Counted from the stretch's first letter, positions 1-6,083 are shown. The stretch: 11,989 nt of DNA from JANMDU01 sp031388245 (GCA_031388245.1 JANNED010000195.1:1-11989); one strand, 5' to 3'. A program made the numbers and translations. Notes: generated by a model not told the origin, from the letters alone.

Positions 1-50
1 TGGCGCAACACTTTCTGTATTGGAGGTTGTTTCTATCAGCGGACTTGAGA

Positions 51-141
51 GCACGGAAGACACGGAGGATGCACGGAAGACACAGAAAATACAATTTTCT
101 TTTCTGTGTCTTCCGTGAAACTTTCGTGACTTCCGTGTTCC
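51..141. repeat. CACGGAAG repeat cluster with an 18-bp perfect inverted repeat
   Basis: This gene-free stretch lies just downstream of gcvH. The word GCACGGAAGACAC occurs directly at 51-63 and 71-83. CACGGAAGACACAGAAAA at 72-89 is matched by its exact reverse complement at 100-117 around a 10-base loop, and a further partial inverted copy (CTTCCGTGTTC) ends near 140. The transcript of gcvH would fold here into a long hairpin, but no U-run follows it, so it is not a classical intrinsic terminator. It could act as an mRNA 3'-end stabiliser or simply be an intergenic repeat family. Bases 1-50 show nothing recognisable. Confidence 0.8.
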
Positions 142-158
142 ATTCTTCAATTCAACAA

Positions 159-530
159 TCAGGCGTTTTGCTCAAACGCCGTATAAGCCGTCTCGTCCAT
201 CAGTGCAGCCAGTTGGCCAGCATCTGAGAGTTTGACTTTGAAAAACCAGCCCGCTTTGAGCGGATCGCTGTTGGCAAGCGCTGGATCGGCACGCAAAGCT
301 TCATTCACTTCGATGACTGTGCCGCTGACTGGCATGTACACATCAGCCGCAGCCTTGACGCTTTCCACCACGCCCGCCACATCTTTCTGCGCATAGGTTT
401 TGCCCACTTCTGGCAAATCGACAAACACCACATCTCCCAGCGCGTCTTGCGCATGGTGCGTGATGCCCACGGTGGCGGTATCGCCATCGACGTTGAGCCA
501 TTCATGGTCTTCGGTGTATTTCATCGTCAT
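159..530 (-). CDS. gcvH: Glycine cleavage system H protein (lipoyl carrier)
   Basis: GcvH carries the lipoyl arm that shuttles the aminomethyl group between the P, T and L proteins of the cytoplasmic glycine cleavage complex. The 123-residue product has the usual family length. It opens with the typical YTEDHEW stretch (5-11) and contains the lipoylation motif VVESVKAAADVY, with the modified lysine at K59. The ATG at 530 is chosen because AGGAG lies seven bases upstream; a second ATG two codons later is less well spaced. The gene follows gcvT by 74 bases, which contain a hairpin repeat, and should be co-transcribed under the glycine riboswitch. gcvP, often the next gene, is not in the window, and only repeat sequence follows up to the left edge. 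Confidence 0.97.
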   Translation of the reverse strand: MTMKYTEDHEWLNVDGDTATVGITHHAQDALGDVVFVDLPEVGKTYAQKDVAGVVESVKAAADVYMPVSGTVIEVNEALRADPALANSDPLKAGWFFKVKLSDAGQLAALMDETAYTAFEQNA

Positions 531-553
531 GAGAGTTCTCCTAAAAGTAAATG

Positions 554-611
554 AAATGGGGTCAAATTAAATGGGGTCACAAATTAAATGGGGTCAGATA
601 CCATTTAATTT
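554..611. repeat. AAATGGGGTCA triple repeat ending in a hairpin
   Basis: AAATGGGGTCA occurs three times, at 554-564, 569-579 and 586-596. The last copy sits in a perfect inverted repeat: AAATTAAATGG at 581-591 pairs with CCATTTAATTT at 601-611, leaving a 9-base loop. It resembles the GGGGTCAGA-bearing palindromic repeats that I associate, from memory, with REP-type elements mobilised by Y1 (RAYT) transposases. No such transposase gene is present here. The element fills most of the gcvT-gcvH spacer, and the distal hairpin arm contains the gcvT stop codon (605-607). As RNA it may shield the 3' end of gcvT or alter the gcvT:gcvH ratio. Confidence 0.8.
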
Positions 612-1777
612 CCACGGTAATAGCGCTGCGGCACAAAGGGCATGGCGCAGACTTTCATGGGGACGGGTTTGCCGCGCACCATGGCGTGAACAATGGTGTC
701 TGGCGCTGTGAATTCGAGCGCAACGTATCCGATGGCAATAGGCTGGTTGATCGTGGGCGCAAGCAGGCCGCTGGTGACTTTGCCGATTGGCTGGCCTTCG
801 ATGCTGAAGAGCTCCGTGCCATCGCGCACGGGGATGCGCTCTTGGGCGATCAACCCCACTCGTTTTCTAGATGGTTTCGTATCAGTTGCCGGCGTATTCA
901 TTGCGCTGTATGCTAGCAATTTTGTAGCACCCGGAAAACCTCCGCTGCGTTCTCCACCGCCGCGCCTCACCTTTTGAATCGACCAGAGCAGCGCCGCTTC
1001 GATCGGATCAGTGCTTGTGTCAATATCGTTGCCATACAAACACAGCCCAGCTTCTAAGCGCAGCGAATTACGCGCGCCGAGGCCAATGGGTTTGACTTCA
1101 GGCAGAGCAAGCAGAGCGCGAGCAAAGGTGTCTGCTTGCGCGCCCGGCACGGAAATCTCCACGCCGTCTTCACCGGTGTAGCCGCTTCTTGTGATGAACA
1201 ATGGGATGCCTTGCCAATTGAAATCACCACCTGTCATGAAAATGAGTTTTTCAACGCCAGGAATCATGCGAGACAGCGCTGCCACAGCTTGTGGGCCTTG
1301 CAGCGCAAGCAAAGCGTCTTGCGGCATGTAGGTGAGCTTTGCTGTTGGATGGCTTGCTGTCAAGCGCGCATTCATCCAAGCCAAATCGCCATGTTTGCAA
1401 GCGCCGTTGACAATAATGAAAATATGGCCACCACGATTGGTGAACATCAAATCATCGATGATGCCGCCTTCATCGTTGGTGAGCAGGCCGTAGCGCTGCT
1501 TGCCCATACTGAGGCCCAAAACATCCATTGGGATCAATGATTCGAGTGCCAGTGCGCGAGCCTCATGCGTCGGCGCATCAAGGCGCACTTGCCCCATGTG
1601 CGAGACATCAAAGAGGCCGGCGGCAGTGCGCGTGTGCGCATGCTCGGCCATGAGGCCGGCGGGGTATTGCACGGGCATCGAATAGCCAGCAAATGGCACC
1701 ATGCGAGCTCCGAGCTCAAGGTGCAGTGCATTGAGCGGGACTTGAAGCAATTCTTGGGGTGATGGACTATCAGACAT
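605..1777 (-). CDS. gcvT: Aminomethyltransferase, glycine cleavage T protein
   Basis: GcvT moves the methylene group from aminomethyl-lipoyl-GcvH to tetrahydrofolate and releases ammonia. The product is 390 residues from the ATG at 1777. That start is preferred to a TTG at 1795 because family proteins begin near this point and GGA sits eight bases upstream. Family signatures are GARMVPFAGYSMPVQY (23-38), FDVSHMGQ (56-63), NDEGGIIDDL (101-110), GYTGEDGVEI (199-208) and the SLRLEAGL...YGNDID block (238-253). It is longer than the roughly 365-residue enterobacterial protein. About 20 residues near 283-303 (GATKLLAYSAMNTPATD and onward) are encoded by a hairpin repeat shared with the dctP-dctQ spacer and lie where homologues have a short variable linker. 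The last residue, N390, and the stop come from a second repeat. The frame is intact, so function is probably kept. Confidence 0.96.
   Translation of the reverse strand: MSDSPSPQELLQVPLNALHLELGARMVPFAGYSMPVQYPAGLMAEHAHTRTAAGLFDVSHMGQVRLDAPTHEARALALESLIPMDVLGLSMGKQRYGLLTNDEGGIIDDLMFTNRGGHIFIIVNGACKHGDLAWMNARLTASHPTAKLTYMPQDALLALQGPQAVAALSRMIPGVEKLIFMTGGDFNWQGIPLFITRSGYTGEDGVEISVPGAQADTFARALLALPEVKPIGLGARNSLRLEAGLCLYGNDIDTSTDPIEAALLWSIQKVRRGGGERSGGFPGATKLLAYSAMNTPATDTKPSRKRVGLIAQERIPVRDGTELFSIEGQPIGKVTSGLLAPTINQPIAIGYVALEFTAPDTIVHAMVRGKPVPMKVCAMPFVPQRYYRGN
881..929. repeat. Hairpin repeat copy A, in frame inside gcvT
   Basis: ATCAGTTGCCGGCGTATT at 881-898 is identical to 3873-3890 in the dctP-dctQ spacer. 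In both places a short TG(C)-rich spacer and then a small hairpin follow: here TGCTA (911-915) faces TAGCA (925-929), and there GCTACG faces CGTAGC. Shared order and spacing over about 48 bases argue for two copies of one element. The left arm of the first hairpin (TACGCCG), present in the other copy, is lost here. On the minus strand the copy is read without stops as part of GcvT (about residues 283-300). Confidence 0.75.
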
Positions 1778-1840
1778 GCAGGGTTTCCAAATCAAAAATA
1801 GACACAGGCCAACGATGAGCCTATGGATGATTGAACCCTG
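1778..1840 (-). promoter_or_regulatory. Expression platform of the glycine riboswitch (gcvT leader)
   Basis: Immediately after the second aptamer the RNA reads CAGGGTT (1840-1834), which is the exact reverse complement of AACCCTG (1785-1779). The latter lies between the gcvT Shine-Dalgarno GGA and the ATG at 1777. The first three bases of CAGGGTT also form the end of the aptamer-2 P1 stem (AACAG, 1842-1838), so the two pairings compete. The simplest reading is translational control in which glycine stabilises P1 and frees the gcvT start. No U-run for a terminator is seen. The pairing is observed in sequence; the mechanism is inferred. Confidence 0.6.
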
Positions 1841-2037
1841 TTGTCCGCTTTACCTGAGAGATTCATGGCAGACCAATTCTCGCCACTTGCCCCTTCGGTG
1901 GCTTGCAGTTTGCATGCAAGCTCTCTCCAACAGAATGTGAAAACCGCGTGGTTTTCGGTGCTTGTCCTTTTTGCCTGAGCGTTCACTTCGCATTGAAGCT
2001 GCGCCTTCGGCGATTCAGTGAAGAATTCTCTCCAAGC
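1838..2037 (-). promoter_or_regulatory. Tandem glycine riboswitch (two aptamers)
   Basis: Two glycine aptamers lie in series upstream of gcvT. Aptamer 1 (2037-1960) has P1 GCTT/AAGC, then GGAGAG, the core CGCCGAAGGCGCA, and CTCAGGCAAAAAGGAC. Aptamer 2 (1933-1838) has P1 CTGTT/AACAG, GGAGAG, the core CACCGAAGGGGCAA, and CTCTCAGGTAAAGCGGAC. These match the known glycine riboswitch consensus. The linker (1959-1934) carries its own perfect 7-bp hairpin, GAAAACC/GGTTTTC, with a four-base loop. In known cases this class turns on the glycine cleavage operon when glycine is abundant, and its position directly before gcvT fits that role. Confidence 0.96.
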
Positions 2038-2044
2038 TGATCAG

Positions 2045-2073
2045 ATTGTACGTGAGCACGGTGCTCTATTTGT
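2045..2073 (-). promoter_or_regulatory. Candidate sigma-70 promoter for the gcv operon
   Basis: TACAAT at 2050-2045 is a good -10 box. It would start transcription near 2038, one base before the first P1 stem of the riboswitch. The matching -35 position, 17 bases upstream (2073-2068), reads ACAAAT, which is poor. The spacer holds the palindrome GAGCAC-G-GTGCTC (2054-2066), which overlaps the dctM stop codon and may be an operator. No terminator separates dctM from this point, so readthrough from the TRAP genes is possible. Confidence 0.5.
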
Positions 2074-3340
2074 AGGCAAGATCGCGCAAAGTCAGGCTAA
2101 TGCCTGGGATATAGGTAATCAGCATCAGGCATCCCAAAATGACCAGCACGAAGGGCAGGAGATACGGGATGATCCGATCCAGCGATATTCGCGCGACTGT
2201 ACAAGCCGCAAAAAGATTCACGCCGAAGGGCGGCGTGATCATGCCGAGCGCGAGATTGACCACCATGATCAGACCAAAATGCACGGGATCGATGCCGAAA
2301 TGCATGGCGACAGGCGCGAGTATTGGGGCAAGCACGATGATGGCGGCGCTGGTTTCGATGAACATGCCGATGATGAACAGCGCAGCATTCACGCCTAGCA
2401 AAAACATGGCGGGGCTTTGCAATACTTCTTTCAAGTACTGGCCAATCGCATCGGGCACGCCCGCTCGCGTGATCAGGAAAGCAAAAAGCCCTGCGTTAGC
2501 GATGATGAACATGATCACTGCGCTGGAGATCACCGATTTCTTCAAGATTTTGTAGAGATCAGCGATTTTGATCTCGCGGTAAATCAACATGCCGACGATC
2601 AAAGCGTAAAACACCGCTACTGCGGAGGCTTCGGTTGGTGTGAAAATGCCGCCATAAATGCCGCCCAAGATGATCACCGGCATCATCAGCGCCCAGCCGG
2701 CTTGCCACGAGGCATTGAGGAAGGACAGGCGCCCATCGCCATCATTCTTGCCATAGCCTTCGATGCGGCAATACACATACACATAAAGCATCAATGCCAA
2801 GCCGATCAAAATACCGGGCCCAAATCCTGCGATGAACAGCTCGCCAATCGAGACTTCTGCGCTCACGCCATACAAAATCATCGGAATGCTCGGCGGAATG
2901 ATCACGCCCAGCTCAGCGCTGGTAGCTTGCAGCGCCGCAGCGTAAGGTGTGGGATAGCCATGCTTGATCAGCGCAGGAATCAAAATCGCACCGACAGCGA
3001 AGGTGGTGGCCACCGATGAACCGGAGACGGCTGCAAAAATCATACAAGTGAGCACGCATGTCATCGGCAAACCGCCTTGCACGCCGCCCACAATCGACTT
3101 GGCAAACTCGACCAAGCGGCGCGAGATCCCGCCGGTCTCCATGATGTTGCCCGCAAGAATAAAGAAAGGAATCGCCGCAAGCGGAAATTTGTTGATCGAG
3201 GAAAACATTTCCTTGACCGAAATCAGCATATTGACGTTGCTGATTTGAATGCCGACGAGGGCAGACAGGCCAATGGACACAGCAACGGAGACGGTGAGTG
3301 CAAAGCACAGCACCATCGTGATGATCATCATGCTACTCAT
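2066..3340 (-). CDS. dctM: TRAP transporter large permease subunit (DctM)
   Basis: DctM is the large inner-membrane subunit of a TRAP transporter; it moves an organic-acid substrate delivered by DctP using a sodium or proton gradient. The product is 424 residues, the usual length, and hydrophobic throughout, consistent with about 12 membrane spans. Family blocks include PFFILAGNIMETGGISRRL (58-76), FAAVSGSSVATTFAVG (102-117), GGIYGGIFTPTEASAVAVFY (226-245) and MITPPFGVNLF (367-377). The ATG at 3340 overlaps the dctQ stop as ATGA, the usual coupling for TRAP membrane subunits. The substrate cannot be read from this subunit. Its last codons run into the riboswitch promoter of the gcv operon. 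Confidence 0.96.
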   Translation of the reverse strand: MSSMMIITMVLCFALTVSVAVSIGLSALVGIQISNVNMLISVKEMFSSINKFPLAAIPFFILAGNIMETGGISRRLVEFAKSIVGGVQGGLPMTCVLTCMIFAAVSGSSVATTFAVGAILIPALIKHGYPTPYAAALQATSAELGVIIPPSIPMILYGVSAEVSIGELFIAGFGPGILIGLALMLYVYVYCRIEGYGKNDGDGRLSFLNASWQAGWALMMPVIILGGIYGGIFTPTEASAVAVFYALIVGMLIYREIKIADLYKILKKSVISSAVIMFIIANAGLFAFLITRAGVPDAIGQYLKEVLQSPAMFLLGVNAALFIIGMFIETSAAIIVLAPILAPVAMHFGIDPVHFGLIMVVNLALGMITPPFGVNLFAACTVARISLDRIIPYLLPFVLVILGCLMLITYIPGISLTLRDLAYK

Positions 3341-3831
3341 TGCGCGGTCTCCAACTCAAGGCGCTGTGGATCAATCAGATTTCCGATGATGCCGATCACG
3401 CTAAACACACCGCCCACAGGCATTGCCAGATAGGCCCAAAACATACTCACATCTTCCAAGCCAATCGTCGTTTGCACTCTACCGCGCACAGCATATTGCC
3501 AGCCCCACCAGATGATGACGAAGATCAAAATGAGCGCTGCAACCGTCACCACATAATCAAGCACGCGTTTCATCTTGGGCGGGCTCCAGCGATACAACAC
3601 GTCTACGCTGACCATCGCACCTTGACGAAAGGCCGCTGCAATGCCCATGAAAACCATCCAAATCAGCGAGAAGCGAATCAACACCTCCGTCCACTCGGCA
3701 GGGCGCTCCAAAATGAATCGCGTGATGATTTGAAACATGCCGAGGCTGGCGGAAATCGCCAACATCAGACAAGCAATCAACATCGCAAGAGAAGTGGTGA
3801 AGCTCTCGAATTTAAGGAAGGCGGTTTTCAT
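3337..3831 (-). CDS. dctQ: TRAP transporter small permease subunit (DctQ)
   Basis: DctQ is the small four-helix membrane subunit that partners with DctM. The product is 164 residues from the ATG at 3831. An in-frame TTG at 3855 would add eight residues but lies against the T-run of a hairpin, so the ATG is preferred; AAGG lies about ten bases upstream of it. Hydrophobic segments fall near 13-36, 48-66, 92-111 and 131-152. The conserved EWTEVLIRFSLIWMVFMG block with the following AFRQGAMVSVD (46-77) is diagnostic of the family. The gene is separated from dctP by 97 bases that contain a hairpin repeat, whereas dctQ and dctM overlap. This suggests that the membrane subunits are made in a fixed ratio and at a lower level than DctP. 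Confidence 0.93.
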   Translation of the reverse strand: MKTAFLKFESFTTSLAMLIACLMLAISASLGMFQIITRFILERPAEWTEVLIRFSLIWMVFMGIAAAFRQGAMVSVDVLYRWSPPKMKRVLDYVVTVAALILIFVIIWWGWQYAVRGRVQTTIGLEDVSMFWAYLAMPVGGVFSVIGIIGNLIDPQRLELETAQ

Positions 3832-3853
3832 CGTTTTATGGCCTTGGTCTCTC

Positions 3854-3891
3854 AAAAAAATACGCCGAAAACATCAGTTGCCGGCGTATTT
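3854..3891 (-). terminator. Intrinsic-terminator-like hairpin between dctP and dctQ
   Basis: Read on the minus strand, AAATACGCCG (3891-3882) pairs perfectly with CGGCGTATTT (3867-3858) around a 14-base loop. The last arm merges into a run of seven Ts (3860-3854). The shape is that of a Rho-independent terminator placed inside the dctP-dctQ-dctM operon. Partial termination would give more binding protein than membrane subunits, as TRAP systems need. Alternatively the hairpin protects dctP mRNA from 3' decay. Strength cannot be judged by eye, and the stem's A-T base may make it leaky. Confidence 0.6.
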
Positions 3892-3920
3892 AGTGCATAT
3901 AGTGCTACGAAAAACGTAGC
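3858..3920. repeat. Two-hairpin repeat element, copy B (dctP-dctQ spacer)
   Basis: This is the more complete copy of the element also found in gcvT. It has a 10-bp inverted repeat (AAATACGCCG at 3858-3867 and CGGCGTATTT at 3882-3891), then a 12-base spacer, then a second perfect hairpin, GCTACG (3904-3909), AAAAA, CGTAGC (3915-3920). The stretch 3873-3890 is identical to 881-898. It resembles small interspersed hairpin repeats that I recall from comamonad genomes. No transposase or terminal duplication is visible. Confidence 0.75.
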
Positions 3921-3928
3921 GTTGTTCA

Positions 3929-4906
3929 TTATCGGACAGCGCGAATGCGATCAATATTGGCTTTGCCGAATTGCTTTTCAAACTCTGCATTCACAGGCGC
4001 GAGTGCAGCGATGAATTTAGATTTATCGACGTTCTCCACCACCGTCATGCCTTTGCTGCGCAACTCGGCCACGCCATTGGCGTCATCTTGGTCAACCCGG
4101 GCGCGACCGGCTTTAGCACCTTCTTTGGCGGCCTCTAAGAAAGCTGTTTTATCAGCCGCAGAAAGTTTGTCAAACACGCCCTTGGTCATGAGGAAAATCG
4201 CTGGCGAATACACATGGCCCGTGAGCGAGAGATGCTTTTGCACCTGATCGAATTTGGCCGACATGATCACCGATAAAGGATTTTCTTGGCCATCGACAGT
4301 GCCTTGTTGCAAGGCAGTGAACACTTCTGGGAAGGCCATGGGTGTCGTGACGATGCCAAAGCCTTTGTAAGCTGCGACGTGGACGGGGTTTTCCATCGTG
4401 CGCATTTTGAGACCTTTGAGATCGTCAGGTGAATTTACCGAGCGCTTGGAGTTGGTCATGTGGCGCACGCCGTTTTCGCCCCAAGCCAAAGCCTGGAAGC
4501 CTTTGGATTCGAATTCTTTGAGCATGTCTTGGCCGATTTGGCCATCGAGCACAGCGCGTGCATGCGCTTTGTCGCGGAAGAGGAAAGGAATATCTAAGAT
4601 GCGGGCGCTAGGCACAAAATTGGGCACAGGGCCAGTGGAGGAGAAGGTCAGCTCTTGCGTGCCGAGTTGCACCGATTCAATGCTTTCGCGCTCGCCGCCC
4701 AATGAGCCAGAATAAAACGGCTGAATTTTGTAGCGGCCAGCAGTGCGCTTTTCAACTTCACGGGCGAAGGTGTCAATCGCCACACCTTGGTGGGAGTTTT
4801 GTGCCACGGAGATGCTGATCTTCATGGTGGTTTGAGCGATGGCTGGGCTTGCAGCAATGAAGCCGGCGGCAAATGAAGCAGCAAGAAAAAGGCGAGATAG
4901 TTTCAT
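3929..4906 (-). CDS. dctP: TRAP transporter substrate-binding protein (DctP family)
   Basis: This is the periplasmic solute receptor of the TRAP system. The ATG at 4906 gives 325 residues; GGAG lies six bases upstream, so a TTG four codons earlier is rejected. The N-terminus (basic MKLSR, hydrophobic core 6-20, likely cleavage after PAIA at 24) is a Sec signal peptide. DctP-family blocks follow: FYSGSLGGERE (64-74), DIPFLFRD (105-112), LKGLKMRTMENPVH (163-176) and ALQQGTVDGQENP (198-210). R169 corresponds to the arginine that in this family grips the substrate carboxylate, so the ligand is probably an organic acid. The nearby DenD-like dehydrogenase suggests an acid sugar such as a tetronate, or an analogue. 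A poly-G/C tract lies in its leader. Confidence 0.95.
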   Translation of the reverse strand: MKLSRLFLAASFAAGFIAASPAIAQTTMKISISVAQNSHQGVAIDTFAREVEKRTAGRYKIQPFYSGSLGGERESIESVQLGTQELTFSSTGPVPNFVPSARILDIPFLFRDKAHARAVLDGQIGQDMLKEFESKGFQALAWGENGVRHMTNSKRSVNSPDDLKGLKMRTMENPVHVAAYKGFGIVTTPMAFPEVFTALQQGTVDGQENPLSVIMSAKFDQVQKHLSLTGHVYSPAIFLMTKGVFDKLSAADKTAFLEAAKEGAKAGRARVDQDDANGVAELRSKGMTVVENVDKSKFIAALAPVNAEFEKQFGKANIDRIRAVR

Positions 4907-5066
4907 GGGTGTCTCCAAAAATATTTGATGCAGTAAAGCGGGACAAAAAACGGGGGGGGGGTGGACTGGCTACTAAACTAAGAAAAGTCTAACGCCAAAA
5001 GCTACAAAAGCACTCAGGGGATGCCCGGGGATGCCTAGGCAAAGCGCACGTTTTTAGGCGAACTCT
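4907..5066. other. Leader of dctP: G10 tract and GGGGATGCC direct repeat
   Basis: This non-coding stretch separates the DenD-like gene from dctP. It holds an uninterrupted run of ten Gs (4952-4961; C10 in the dctP leader), a 10-bp-period direct repeat of GGGGATGCC (5017-5025 and 5027-5035), and the palindrome TGCCTAGGCA (5032-5041). A weak promoter-like pair on the minus strand (TTGGCG, 17 bases, TAGTAG) precedes the C-run but is not convincing. No terminator with a U-run follows the upstream gene, so dctP may be transcribed from upstream, from here, or both. Confidence 0.6.
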
Positions 5067-6083
5067 TTATGCAGCTTTGAGCTCTGGATGATGCTCGGCA
5101 ATGTGCGCACGCACGATCTCTTCAAAGCTGGCGTTGGGTTGCATGCCAAGCCCACGCGCACGCGGCGAGCCCATGCGCGTCGGCCATCCGCTAACGATGC
5201 GCTCAACGGCGGGATCAATTTGCCAATCAAGCAGGGCGTAGGCCTGATCGCCTGCAACGCGGCGCAGGGTGTCGGCCATCTCGCCCACGGTGGTGGGCAC
5301 GGCGGGCAAATTCAGCGCTGTCAGTGAACCCCAATCAGTATCCGAAGTTTCCATGCAGGCCATGATGTGCTCCACGGTTTTACCCGGCGACGAAAGTGAA
5401 TGCACCACATCGGCCTTGACGGGAATCGTGCAGCGAATGCCCTTCAAAGGCTCGCGAATCATGCCGCTGAAAAAACCAGAGGCGGCACCGTTGGGCTGGC
5501 CGGCACGCACGGATACGGTGGCCAAGCGCGCTGTGCGAGCCACGATAAAGCCCTTGCGAGCGTAATCGGCCATGAGCTGCTCGCCGATGAGTTTTTGGAT
5601 GCCGTAGCTGGTTTGAGGCGTGGGCAGGGTCGTGTCCACAATCTCATAGGGAAATGCATGATGCGATGTCGTGCCAAATACAGCAATTGAACTGGCGAAA
5701 AATACGGTCGGCTGCGTTTTTAAAGCGCGGCAGCTCTCCAGCATTGCATGCGTGGTGGCATAGTTGCTGCGCATGCCGAGATCGAAATTGGCCTCGCATT
5801 CGCCGCTCACGGCAGCCGCCATGTGAAACACAGCGGCTACATCCGCATGCCGCGCAAGCAAGTTGGCCGGCGTACTCTGCAGTTGATCAAACAGATCACC
5901 GACTTCGCTGGAGATACGAGGATCAGCAGCGAGATCTGCGGGCGCGGCCACGCGGTCAGCCAACACAATGCTGGAGATGTCGCACGCTGCTTGGCCGCGC
6001 AGCTTGATGCTGCCGCGTCGTAAGAGTTCACGTGCAAGGCGTGCGCCGACAAAGCCAGCGCCTCCAGTGATGATGATTTTCAT
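5067..6083 (-). CDS. denD: NAD-dependent epimerase/dehydratase family, D-erythronate dehydrogenase-like
   Basis: This is an extended short-chain dehydrogenase of 338 residues. The Rossmann motif TGGAGFVG is at 6-13, the catalytic serine region FFASSIAVFG at 128-137, and the Y-x3-K pair at Y160/K164 in TSYGIQKLIGEQL. The blocks HMAAAVSGECEANFDLGMRS (87-106), PNGAASGFFSGMIREPL (197-213) and LNLPAVPTTVGEMADTL (258-274) are those I associate with D-erythronate dehydrogenase (DenD), which oxidises C2 of D-erythronate. In known pathways DenD works with a DUF1537 kinase and an aldolase, and often with a TRAP transporter. The TRAP transporter is adjacent here; the kinase and aldolase are not in the window. 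The ATG overlaps the tauE stop as ATGA. The family is secure; the exact substrate is an inference. Confidence 0.88.
   Translation of the reverse strand: MKIIITGGAGFVGARLARELLRRGSIKLRGQAACDISSIVLADRVAAPADLAADPRISSEVGDLFDQLQSTPANLLARHADVAAVFHMAAAVSGECEANFDLGMRSNYATTHAMLESCRALKTQPTVFFASSIAVFGTTSHHAFPYEIVDTTLPTPQTSYGIQKLIGEQLMADYARKGFIVARTARLATVSVRAGQPNGAASGFFSGMIREPLKGIRCTIPVKADVVHSLSSPGKTVEHIMACMETSDTDWGSLTALNLPAVPTTVGEMADTLRRVAGDQAYALLDWQIDPAVERIVSGWPTRMGSPRARGLGMQPNASFEEIVRAHIAEHHPELKAA

Noticed and set aside
1792..1986. Short minus-strand frame over the riboswitch as a leader peptide
   Set aside because: It is explained fully by the tandem glycine aptamers and has no supporting start site or conservation that I can see.
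2018..2398. Plus-strand open frames of 100-220 codons opposite dctM, dctQ, dctP and other genes
   Set aside because: They are antisense shadows of well-recognised minus-strand genes. Their translations are rich in H, Q and R or of mixed low complexity, and no family is recognisable.
3832..3855. TTG start for dctQ at 3855
   Set aside because: It lies against the T-run of the hairpin and has no ribosome binding site; the ATG at 3831 fits family N-termini.
4966..5012. GCTAC-containing A-rich stretch in the dctP leader as another copy of the two-hairpin repeat
   Set aside because: The two GCTAC words are in the same orientation and do not form the hairpin, and the CCGGCGTA unit is missing.
5855..5885. 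AGTTGGCCGGCGTA inside the DenD-like gene resembles the repeat word AGTTGCCGGCGTA
   Set aside because: Only about 13 bases match, with an extra G. No hairpin arms or downstream GCTAC/GTAGC unit follow, and the site lies in ordinary coding sequence, so chance is likely.
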